DNA of 40,403 nt, from NCBI GenBank assembly GCA_934621705.1, contig CAKTUP010000004.1, positions 1 to 40,403 on the forward strand. The letters run 5' to 3'. Origin of the DNA: an uncultured Petrimonas sp. (GTDB lineage: Bacteria; Bacteroidota; Bacteroidia; Bacteroidales; Dysgonomonadaceae). Shown here one piece after another: positions 34,541 to 40,403 of the stretch (its first letter is position 1; each line of letters starts with the position of its first letter). Under the pieces are notes generated by a model. The model had not been told where the DNA came from, did not search any database, and was given only the letters and a program-made list of their open reading frames with translations. A program made the position numbers and the translations under genes.

Positions 34541-35665
34541 ATGAAACTTCAAAAAAATATGATCCTTTCGCTCTATCAGGAGCACAAAAAGGTGCAAACC
34601 AAACTGCACAATCTCACGTATTTGTTTTGGGAATGTACGCTGCGGTGCAACTTCAACTGCGTGCATTGCGGAAGCGATTGCACCAAGGAAAACGTCGTTT
34701 CCGATATGCCAAAGGAAGATTTTCTGAAAATTCTGGCCGATATTCGTCCGCACGTGAATCCGCACAAAACCATGGTTGTAATTACCGGCGGCGAGCCGCT
34801 CGTGCGCAAAGACCTGGAAGAAACGGGCAGGGAAATTCACAACATGGAATATCCGTGGGGATTTGTAACCAACGGCTGGGGACTGTCGCAGGAGCGGCTC
34901 GACGCGCTTCTCGATGCCGGATTGCGCTCCGTAACCGTAAGTCTGGACGGCTACACCGAAGAGTCGCACGAATGGTTTCGGGGTAAAAAAGGGTCGTGGC
35001 TCAGGGCGCTCAACGCCATTTCGCGCGCAGCAGGAACACCCGACTTGGTGTACGATGTGGTTACGTGCGTAAACAAAAAGAATATCAACGATTTGCACAA
35101 GCTAAAATCGATGCTCATTTCGTTAGACGTTAAACATTGGCGGTTGTTCACCGTTTTTCCGAAAGGGAGAGCCAAAGACAATCCGTTGCTGAAACTATCT
35201 ACCGAAGAGTTCGTGCAAATGATGGAATTTATTCGCGAAACCCGAAAAGAAGGCATAATTAGCGTAAGCTACGGTTGCGAAGGCTACTTGGCCGATTACG
35301 AAATGGAAGTACGCGACGCGCCGTTCTTTTGTCAGGCAGGCGTAAATATTGCATCGGTGCTGGCTAACGGCGATATCAGCGCGTGCCCCAGCCTTCGGGG
35401 CGATTATATTCAGGGAAATATTTACAAAGACGATTTCTGGGCGGTGTGGAACTCGCGTTACCAAGTGATGCGCGACCGCCGATGGACAAAAACCGGGAAA
35501 TGCGCCACGTGTAAATCGTATAAATTCTGTCAGGGAAACGGTTTGCACCTTCGCGACGAAAAAACAGGCGAACTGCTCCATTGCCATTTGGAGATGATGG
35601 GAAAGCTGCAGCCCGAAATAAAACGAAGAAGTGTTTTGAGCAGAGTCGGGAGCTTTTTTACGTAA
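34541..35665 (+). CDS. Radical SAM/SPASM enzyme of the rSAM/lipoprotein system
   Basis: 374 residues from ATG 34541; an open frame reaches 34439 but overlaps the lipoprotein gene out of frame. The [4Fe-4S]-AdoMet motif is CNFNCVHC (Cys36, Cys40, Cys43); VVITGGEPLVRKDL is the GGEP SAM-binding motif; SLDGYTEESHEWFRG is the usual SPASM-group segment. The C-terminal SPASM region has Cys in FFCQAGVNIASVLANGDISACPSL and CATCKSYKFCQGNGLH, so extra Fe-S clusters are likely. It probably modifies the neighbouring lipoproteins before export, but the reaction is unknown. It converges with the SMUG2-like gene, 17 bases apart. Confidence 0.92.
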   Translation: MKLQKNMILSLYQEHKKVQTKLHNLTYLFWECTLRCNFNCVHCGSDCTKENVVSDMPKEDFLKILADIRPHVNPHKTMVVITGGEPLVRKDLEETGREIHNMEYPWGFVTNGWGLSQERLDALLDAGLRSVTVSLDGYTEESHEWFRGKKGSWLRALNAISRAAGTPDLVYDVVTCVNKKNINDLHKLKSMLISLDVKHWRLFTVFPKGRAKDNPLLKLSTEEFVQMMEFIRETRKEGIISVSYGCEGYLADYEMEVRDAPFFCQAGVNIASVLANGDISACPSLRGDYIQGNIYKDDFWAVWNSRYQVMRDRRWTKTGKCATCKSYKFCQGNGLHLRDEKTGELLHCHLEMMGKLQPEIKRRSVLSRVGSFFT

Positions 35666-35682
35666 TTTATCGGAGTCAAACG

Positions 35683-36372
35683 CTACGAATTAAACGCCAA
35701 CAAATATTTATCGATATACAATTGCTTTTCTTTCGATTTATATTGCTGAATATAGCGCGGATGCTCCAGCACGGTTAATCGCTCAAAAAGATTGGCTTCC
35801 TGGTTGAGTTTACGGATAAAATCGGCGTTTTTCTTTCCCAGCACAAAAACTTCCGAAGTATCCAGCCCCAAACCGATGTGCTTTTTCAGCGAATCGATCA
35901 TAAAACCTTTGACAGCGTCAAACAAACCTTTCTCATCATAATAGTTGGCATTTAGCCATTTACCATCTTTTGTTCGGCGCACAATGGCCAGCGGAAAAGG
36001 AGAATTGATGTAGAAACGGTTATAAAAATCCGTTGCGCCGCCGTACGCATCTATCATTTCGTACATAAAAAACGATGAAACTTCGTGCGTATGCGCCGAT
36101 TTCATTCGAATGCCGCAAACGCTCTCCAGTCGCTTCGTATCCGTAAAAGGCACACCCGTTACTCCGGCTCCGTGACGGCTTGGATTAATTCCGATAATAA
36201 ATTTACGTTGCGCCGAATCGTTGTAGTATTTCTGATAAAACGCACGCATAACTTCCATGGTTTCAGGATTATCCAAAAAAGGATTCAGCACCAGAAAGCC
36301 TTCGGGTAGTTTTCCCGAATAATGCAGGCTGCGGTTGAAATCGATTACTTTTTCGCCAAAGGTCTGTTCCAT
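35683..36372 (-). CDS. SMUG2-like uracil-DNA glycosylase family protein
   Basis: 229 residues. GINPSRHGAGVTGVPFTDTKRL matches the water-activating/uracil-pocket motif of SMUG-type glycosylases (SMUG1 has G-M-N-P-G...TGVPF), and LEHPRYIQQY fits the second motif with His-Pro. This pattern fits the SMUG2 group described in Bacteroidetes. It removes damaged bases such as uracil or hydroxymethyluracil from DNA. The length and spacing look intact. It sits alone, convergent with the radical SAM gene. Confidence 0.82.
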   Translation of the reverse strand: MEQTFGEKVIDFNRSLHYSGKLPEGFLVLNPFLDNPETMEVMRAFYQKYYNDSAQRKFIIGINPSRHGAGVTGVPFTDTKRLESVCGIRMKSAHTHEVSSFFMYEMIDAYGGATDFYNRFYINSPFPLAIVRRTKDGKWLNANYYDEKGLFDAVKGFMIDSLKKHIGLGLDTSEVFVLGKKNADFIRKLNQEANLFERLTVLEHPRYIQQYKSKEKQLYIDKYLLAFNS

Positions 36373-36522
36373 AAAATTATGCTTGATTTTTTACTCGGGA
36401 TTTACGATGAACTGAATTTCAGCCCAACTCTTTACAAAGTTATCACTTTCCGTCTAAAAAAGACGAATGTCGAACCGAAAAGCTTTTTCTTTGTTATAAA
36501 CTTAAAGTACAAGGGCTTCAAC

Positions 36523-36563
36523 CGTCTTGGTTCTTGGCTCTTGATTCTAAAAGTCTTATAAAA
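36523..36563 (+). repeat. Intergenic repeat of the CTTGGTT/CTTGATT family before pncA
   Basis: GTCTTGGTTCTTGGCTCTTG, then ATTCTAAAAGTCTTATAAAA, ends at the pncA ATG. It is nearly the same sequence and position as the element before nanT (18582-18620). Confidence 0.6.
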
Positions 36564-37118
36564 ATGAAAAAAGCATTGTTAATAGTGGATGTTCAGAACG
36601 ATTTTTGCCCGGGCGGTGCGCTCGGCGTGAAAGACGGCGACAAAGTTGTTCCCGTGATCAACAGCATAATCGATAAGTTTGATGTTGTGATTTCGTCGCA
36701 GGACTGGCATCCCGAAGATTCTGTTCATTTCGAAAACTGGCCGCCGCATTGCATCGCCAACACGCACGGCGCCGATTTTCATCCCGATTTGAAATCGGAG
36801 AAAATCGATCTGAAATTACGAAAAGGCACCGCCAATAAAGACGACGGCTATTCCGCTTTTGAAGCCACCAACGTTTCTCTTCCCGATTATCTTCTCGAAA
36901 ACAACATTACCACTCTGTATGTCTGCGGTTTAACCACCGATTACTGCGTAAAAGCATCGGCCATTGACTCTATCGACGAAGGTTTTCACACGTACGTGAT
37001 TACCGACGCCATTAAACCGGTAAACGTAAATGCGGGAGACGATAAAAAAGCATTGGACGAAATGTATAAGCACGGATGCATTTTGGTGGAATCCGATGAA
37101 TTAAAGTTCGATAGCTAA
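36564..37118 (+). CDS. pncA: Nicotinamidase/pyrazinamidase
   Basis: 184 residues from ATG 36564 (the frame extends upstream to 36534 through the repeat, which is unlikely to be coding). Isochorismatase-fold amidohydrolase with the catalytic triad D9 (LLIVDVQNDF), K87 (LRKGT) and C128 (TTDYCVKAS); metal ligands D47 and H49 in SQDWHP. It converts nicotinamide to nicotinate for NAD salvage in the cytoplasm. All key residues are present. Confidence 0.95.
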   Translation: MKKALLIVDVQNDFCPGGALGVKDGDKVVPVINSIIDKFDVVISSQDWHPEDSVHFENWPPHCIANTHGADFHPDLKSEKIDLKLRKGTANKDDGYSAFEATNVSLPDYLLENNITTLYVCGLTTDYCVKASAIDSIDEGFHTYVITDAIKPVNVNAGDDKKALDEMYKHGCILVESDELKFDS

Positions 37119-37142
37119 GACGCGAGAGCCGGGAAATTGTCG

Positions 37143-37150
37143 TACCTTTG
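37143..37150 (+). promoter_or_regulatory. Promoter -7 box of the HipA-like/DUF3037 operon
   Basis: TACCTTTG exactly matches TAnnTTTG only six bases before ATG 37157, so the transcript may be leaderless. No convincing -33 element is seen. Confidence 0.4.
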
Positions 37151-37156
37151 CATCCG

Positions 37157-37939
37157 ATGAAAAAAGACATCTCACTCCGCACCGTAACTGTTATGCGCTA
37201 CATTGTGCCGCTTCGCGAAGGCGGTTCGCTGCCGGCGTTAGCCGAAGCCGACGACGATTTCAAGTATGTGCTGAAATTTCGCGGCGCCGGACACGGAACC
37301 AAAATGTTGATATCGGAACTGTTGGGCGGACTTATCGCATCGAAACTCGGATTGAATGTTCCCGAACTGGTTTTCGCCAACCTTGATGTGGATTTCGGAC
37401 GAACCGAAGGCGATGAAGAAATTCAGGATTTACTAAAAGGCAGCGAAGGCTTAAATCTTGGCCTGCATTATCTTTCGGGAGCGATTGCTTACGACCCGTC
37501 CGTGAAAATCGACCCGTTGCTGGCATCAAAAATCGTGTGGCTCGATGCATTTATCACCAACATCGACCGCACGTTTAACAACACCAATCTGCTGCTGTGG
37601 CATCGTGAATTGTGGATAATCGATAACGGCGCGTCGTTTTATTTTCATCATTCGTGGAAAGACTTCGAAAAGCACGCGCTCAACCCGTTCCCTTACATCA
37701 AAGATCACGTGTTGTTGTCTCAAGCCACGCAACTCGACGAAGCGGACAAGTGGGCAAAAGAGAAGCTAAACGATGGTTTTTTCTCGGAAATAGTAGCGCT
37801 TATTCCCGATGAATGGCTGATGTGGCGCGATGTGCAGGAAACTCCCGACGAAATTCGCGATGTCTATTTCCGGTTTCTGAAAACACGGTTAATGAACTCT
37901 CAACACTTTTTAAACGAAGCCGGAAATGCACAAGGTTAA
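37157..37939 (+). CDS. HipA-like kinase-domain protein (HipA_2)
   Basis: 260 residues from ATG 37157. The N-terminal FKYVLKFRGAGHGTKMLISELLGGLIASKLGL contains the ATP-binding Lys and an early helix; ITNIDRTFNNTNLLLW gives the catalytic loop (Asp and Asn), and IIDNGASFYFHH the metal-binding Asp. This is the PI3/4K-like kinase fold of HipA, but shorter, without the HipA N-terminal domain. Its partner overlaps by 14 bases and is a DUF3037 protein, not the HipB antitoxin. The pair recurs in other genomes and its job is unknown; a Ser/Thr protein kinase or nucleotide-transfer role is inference. Confidence 0.8.
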   Translation: MKKDISLRTVTVMRYIVPLREGGSLPALAEADDDFKYVLKFRGAGHGTKMLISELLGGLIASKLGLNVPELVFANLDVDFGRTEGDEEIQDLLKGSEGLNLGLHYLSGAIAYDPSVKIDPLLASKIVWLDAFITNIDRTFNNTNLLLWHRELWIIDNGASFYFHHSWKDFEKHALNPFPYIKDHVLLSQATQLDEADKWAKEKLNDGFFSEIVALIPDEWLMWRDVQETPDEIRDVYFRFLKTRLMNSQHFLNEAGNAQG

Positions 37940-38309
37940 ATTATACGAATACGCTGTTATCCGCCTGGTTCCAAGGGTTGAACGGGAAGAGTTTTTCAAT
38001 ATCGGGTTGATACTTTTTTCGAAGAAAGAAGATTATATCCGGCTGGAATATCACTTGTGTACTAAAAAATTCGGGTTGATGCATTCCGGCCTGGATTACG
38101 ATGAAATCATCCACCACCTCGATACTTTTAAACAAATTGCCGCAGGCGGCAAAAATTCCGGACCGATTGCACTTTTGGATGTCCCCGAACGATTTCGCTG
38201 GCTCACTTCCGTGCGCAGTTCCGTGTTGCAGACATCGCGCCCCCACCCCGGGAAAACCGATAATTTAGACAAAACGTTTGAGCGGTTGTTTGAAGAATTG
38301 GTGAAGTGA
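37926..38309 (+). CDS. DUF3037-family protein
   Basis: 127 residues starting KLYEYAVIRLVPRVEREEFFNIGLILFSKK, the hallmark DUF3037 opening, followed by a helical part and the segment SVRSSVLQTSRPHPG near the C-terminus. No HTH is obvious, so it is not a HipB analogue. It is 14 bases overlapped with the HipA-like gene and thus its likely functional partner. Function unknown. Confidence 0.82.
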   Translation: MHKVKLYEYAVIRLVPRVEREEFFNIGLILFSKKEDYIRLEYHLCTKKFGLMHSGLDYDEIIHHLDTFKQIAAGGKNSGPIALLDVPERFRWLTSVRSSVLQTSRPHPGKTDNLDKTFERLFEELVK

Positions 38310-38349
38310 GAGCCAAGAACCAAGAACCAAGAACCAAGAGCCAAGACAA
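38308..38349 (-). repeat. Tandem 7-bp repeat AAGAACC (inverted CTTGGTT family)
   Basis: GAGAGCC, AAGAACC, AAGAACC, AAGAACC, AAGAGCC, AAGACAA: six 7-base units from 38308, starting within the DUF3037 stop. The reverse complement reads CTTGGTT/CTTGGCT, as upstream of nanT and pncA. Confidence 0.75.
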
Positions 38350-38364
38350 TTGGATGGAGATTGT

Positions 38365-38730
38365 TTATCCTTTAAAAATAAAATATACTGCCAGCACCAG
38401 GAAAACAAATCCAATAAGGTGATTTAGTTTTAATTGCGTTTGAAACGCGATAGAAGAAAAAACGACAAACACCACCAGCGTAATCACTTCCTGAATCACT
38501 TTCAGTTGAACCAACGAAAACGCTCCCCCATTCCCATCGAAACCAATGCGGTTTGCCGGAACCTGAAAACAGTATTCGAAAAAAGCGATCAGCCAACTGA
38601 AAACAATTACGCCAAAAAGCGGCAGCTTACTAAACCACGCATTTTCGGCCAGTTTTAAATGTCCGTACCAGGCGAAAGTCATAAAGATATTGGAGCAAAT
38701 GAGAAGCCCGATGGTGAGAAAATGATTCAT
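38365..38730 (-). CDS. DMT-like small membrane protein (DUF486)
   Basis: 121 residues from ATG 38730 (a TTG frame extends to 38757). Four predicted membrane helices (LTIGLLICSNIFMTFAW, LFGVIVFSWLIAFFEYC, ITLVVFVVFSSIAF, IGFVFLVLAVYFIF) and the conserved QVPANRIGF segment identify DUF486, a drug/metabolite-transporter-like family of unknown substrate. It is an inner-membrane protein. A TACTTTTG box lies upstream on the minus strand at 38755-38762. Confidence 0.85.
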   Translation of the reverse strand: MNHFLTIGLLICSNIFMTFAWYGHLKLAENAWFSKLPLFGVIVFSWLIAFFEYCFQVPANRIGFDGNGGAFSLVQLKVIQEVITLVVFVVFSSIAFQTQLKLNHLIGFVFLVLAVYFIFKG

Positions 38731-38754
38731 TGCAACGTGTTTAAAAATCGGGCG

Positions 38755-38762
38755 CAAAAGTA
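38755..38762 (-). promoter_or_regulatory. Promoter -7 box of the DUF486 gene
   Basis: TACTTTTG on the minus strand, exact to TAnnTTTG, 24 bases before ATG 38730. Its presence also argues that the longer TTG frame (to 38757) is not translated. Confidence 0.45.
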
Positions 38763-38825
38763 GTGAAAGTTCAGAGATAAAATTGAGATAAGGAATATAT
38801 TTTGAAAGATTTATTAAACATCATA

Positions 38826-38974
38826 TCTAACCCTTTCCCCGATTATATCGGGTACTTCCCTTGCATCACAAGGGAAGAGTCACTAACTACCAAGACCAAC
38901 CTATAGATAAATGATATTGCTGCGCTACTGTCCCCTTTTGATAAAGGGGACGAGCGAAGCGGGTGGGGTTAGAG
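38826..38974. repeat. Pair of CCCCTTT palindromic repeats, head to head
   Basis: First copy: CCCGAT/ATCGGG (38837-38851), then CTTCCCTTG-CATCA-CAAGGGAAG (38854-38876). Second, in inverted order: GTCCCCTTT-TGAT-AAAGGGGAC (38930-38951), then a GCGAAGCGGG segment and GGGGTTAGAG. Both start or end with CTAACCC, as the copy at 28312 does. They fill the gap between the DUF486 gene and the dipeptide epimerase. Confidence 0.7.
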
Positions 38975-38981
38975 ATATACG

Positions 38982-40133
38982 TTATCTTTCAAACGAAATA
39001 TTTTTTGTTAATTTCACCCCAATCCCCGGCAAATCATTCGCGATAATTTTGCCTTTTTCCAACGTTGCGCCGTCAAAACAATCGTTGGCGATAAGCAATG
39101 CGCCGTCCAAGTCGGCAAAATCCATTCCGGCATAAAGTTGCGATGCTGCCGAAATGGCGCACGATGTTTCCGTCATACAGCCCATCATCACTTTCATACC
39201 CAACGTCTCCGCAAGATTACGCATTTTCCAGGCTTCGCGCATTCCGGTACATTTCATCAACTTGATATTGATGCCCGAAAAAACACCTTTCAGGCGCTCT
39301 ATATCAGTCAATCGCTGAAGCGACTCGTCGGCAAAAATGGGTAGCGGGCTTTCTTCGGTCAATCTTGCGATATTGTCCAAATCCAGTTTCGGCATCGGCT
39401 GCTCCACCATCACAATGCCTTTTTCTTTTAGCCAATGAATCATATCCAACGCCTCGCGGCGGTCTTTCCAGCCTTGGTTGGCATCCACAGCCAGCGGCAA
39501 ATCGGTTATGGAACGGATAGCTTCGATCATTCTTTTATCATCCGGTCCGCCCACTTTTACTTTCAGAATATTGAACCGCCCAAGCGTTTCGCGTGTTTTT
39601 TCACGCACCACATCGTCGGTATCAATGCCGATGGTAAAGGTGGTATCGGGAACATTGGTTTTATCCAATCCGTACATTTTGTACCACGGCGCACCGATAA
39701 TTTTCCCGACTAAATCGTGCAAAGCAATATCCACAGATGCTTTTGCTGCCGTGTTGTTTATGGCAATGCCATCCACATACGTTAATATCTCATCTAGATG
39801 TGTGGAATCAGGAAAAGCGGACAAATCCACTTTCTTCAGAAACTCGATAACCGATGCCTGCGTTTCGCCCAAATACGGCGGCAACGACGCCTCGCCATAA
39901 CCGGCCAATCCATCGTATTCGATTTTTGTGAGCACAACGGGAGTGGTTTTGCGAGAAAATCCCGAAATGGTAAACGTGTGGCGAAGTTCAAGGTCGTAGG
40001 GAGTCCAGGATAATTTCATTTTCGAAGAAGATTTTATGCGTTTGGTTTTGGCAATAGCGGACAATGACGACAACGAAAGCGCTGCTGCAACCGTTGCCGA
40101 TGATTTTATAAATTGACGTCGGGATTGTTTCAT
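38982..40133 (-). CDS. Dipeptide epimerase (L-Ala-D/L-Glu epimerase, enolase superfamily), exported
   Basis: 383 residues. The twin-arginine start SRRQFIKSSATVAAALSLSS suggests Tat export. Muconate-lactonizing/MR subgroup enzyme: the acid-base pair is K191-x-K193 (LKVKVG) and K291 to K294 (IKLMK); metal ligands are D217 (AVDANQ), E244 (VEQP) and D269 (ADES). The family epimerises L-Ala-D-Glu from peptidoglycan to L-Ala-L-Glu, for use as amino acids. The next gene upstream is an NlpC/P60 peptidase, which releases such dipeptides; that pairing supports the assignment. An export signal on this enzyme is less usual, as many family members are cytoplasmic. Confidence 0.9.
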   Translation of the reverse strand: MKQSRRQFIKSSATVAAALSLSSLSAIAKTKRIKSSSKMKLSWTPYDLELRHTFTISGFSRKTTPVVLTKIEYDGLAGYGEASLPPYLGETQASVIEFLKKVDLSAFPDSTHLDEILTYVDGIAINNTAAKASVDIALHDLVGKIIGAPWYKMYGLDKTNVPDTTFTIGIDTDDVVREKTRETLGRFNILKVKVGGPDDKRMIEAIRSITDLPLAVDANQGWKDRREALDMIHWLKEKGIVMVEQPMPKLDLDNIARLTEESPLPIFADESLQRLTDIERLKGVFSGINIKLMKCTGMREAWKMRNLAETLGMKVMMGCMTETSCAISAASQLYAGMDFADLDGALLIANDCFDGATLEKGKIIANDLPGIGVKLTKNISFER

Positions 40134-40140
40134 TTGGGTG

Positions 40141-40160
40141 AAGCGAGTTCCAACTCGCTT
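40141..40160. repeat. Perfect short palindrome between the NlpC/P60 and epimerase genes
   Basis: AAGCGAGTT-CC-AACTCGCTT, two perfect 9-base arms with a two-base centre, seven bases upstream of the epimerase start. No T-tract. It could be an operator or an mRNA-processing hairpin. Confidence 0.55.
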
Positions 40161-40209
40161 TAAAATTTGGGTAATCCGTCAGACCGCTTAGAGCGTTCAA
40201 ACGGGTGTG

Positions 40210-40403
40210 TTACTTGTAAAGCTCATTCTCAAAAATCCGTTCAATACCTTTCGTGCCTTCCTCGCCGATAATTCTTTTCGTACGCAAATACCGATTGGAA
40301 TTGTACTCGTCGAAAAGTGAATCGCCCGGGTCAAAACTTCCGATTTGAATATAATCGGATGCGTGGATAAAGCGCTTGTTACCGATATAAATACCTACGT
40401 GAA
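40210..40403 (-). CDS. NlpC/P60-family peptidase, C-terminal fragment
   Basis: The last 63 codons of a gene that begins beyond the window. Translating the minus strand gives HVGIYIGNKRFIHASDYIQI, the catalytic-His block of the NlpC/P60 (C40) peptidase fold, followed by a tail ending FENELYK and a TAA stop. Such enzymes cut gamma-D-Glu-diamino acid bonds in peptidoglycan peptides. The Cys nucleophile lies outside the window. The adjacent dipeptide epimerase, 76 bases downstream on the same strand, suggests that the two process L-Ala-D-Glu dipeptides together. Confidence 0.8.
   Translation of the reverse strand, partial: HVGIYIGNKRFIHASDYIQIGSFDPGDSLFDEYNSNRYLRTKRIIGEEGTKGIERIFENELYK

Noticed and set aside
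36420..36500. Small RNA or riboswitch before pncA
   Set aside because: Only a five-pair CGTCT/AGACG stem is visible; no known riboswitch pattern.
37157..38309. Classical HipBA toxin-antitoxin system
   Set aside because: The kinase is shorter than HipA, the partner follows rather than precedes it, and the partner has no visible HTH.
38308..38349. Possible CRISPR array
   Set aside because: The units are 7 bases, contiguous and without spacers, so it is a simple tandem repeat.
1..40403. Prophage or integrative element in the window
   Set aside because: No integrase, transposase, phage structural genes, tRNA target or flanking direct repeats were seen.

Overview
The window reads as a chromosomal segment of a Bacteroidales bacterium; the gene set is closest in style to Dysgonomonadaceae/Tannerellaceae-type genomes, but the exact genus is inference. 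The supporting signs are SusC/SusD outer-membrane pairs, lipoproteins with short lipobox signals, -7 promoter boxes of the TAnnTTTG type, little Shine-Dalgarno signal, and families largely confined to Bacteroidetes (DUF4494, the rSAM/lipoprotein system, SMUG2-like glycosylase, AmgK-RapZ fusion). Coding density is high. No intergenic gap exceeds 300 bases, and I found no tRNA, rRNA, CRISPR array or transposase.

Layout. 1-3.8 kb (+): the end of nadE, a YhcG/DUF1016 nuclease-fold protein, then an overlapping pair, a sugar kinase fused to a RapZ C-terminal domain and a MurU-like nucleotidyltransferase, which looks like a MurNAc/amino-sugar salvage module. 3.8-5.0 kb (-): a ROK-family repressor. 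5.2-20.8 kb (+): a sialic-acid utilisation locus of nine genes: AGE epimerase, SusC, SusD, two-domain sialate O-acetylesterase, sialidase-fold protein, GH20 hexosaminidase, NanM-like mutarotase, NanT-like MFS transporter and NanA lyase. It ends in a hairpin and a strong intrinsic terminator. 21.0-29.5 kb (-): acs; grpE-dnaJ; a Phd/ParE-type toxin-antitoxin pair; an HD-domain protein; oxyR overlapping a dihydroorotate-dehydrogenase-like flavoprotein; and yggS overlapping a DUF4494 gene. 29.7-31.1 kb (+): an amino-acid antiporter. 31.2-33.6 kb (-): a TonB-dependent receptor. 33.8-35.7 kb (+): two small lipoproteins and a radical SAM/SPASM enzyme. 35.7-40.4 kb: a SMUG2-like glycosylase (-), pncA (+), a HipA-like kinase with DUF3037 (+), a DUF486 membrane protein (-), a Tat-exported dipeptide epimerase (-) and the 3' end of an NlpC/P60 peptidase (-).

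How the genes work together. In the nan locus, terminal sugars of host or dietary glycans would be de-acetylated and released in the periplasm or at the surface. They would cross the outer membrane via SusCD, be anomerised by NanM, imported by NanT, split by NanA to ManNAc plus pyruvate, and ManNAc would be converted to GlcNAc by the AGE epimerase. The divergent ROK repressor and four copies of TTTATTAAA in the 225-bp divergent intergenic region form the likely switch. Two further modules at opposite ends of the window (kinase/MurU-like, and dipeptide epimerase/NlpC-P60) fit salvage of peptidoglycan sugars and peptides.

The least understood items are the radical SAM/two-lipoprotein cluster with its repeated Tyr-Gly-x-Pro-like motif, the kinase-RapZ fusion, the OxyR-linked flavoprotein lacking the usual DHOD catalytic loop, the HipA-like/DUF3037 pair, and several families of intergenic palindromes and 7-bp tandem repeats.
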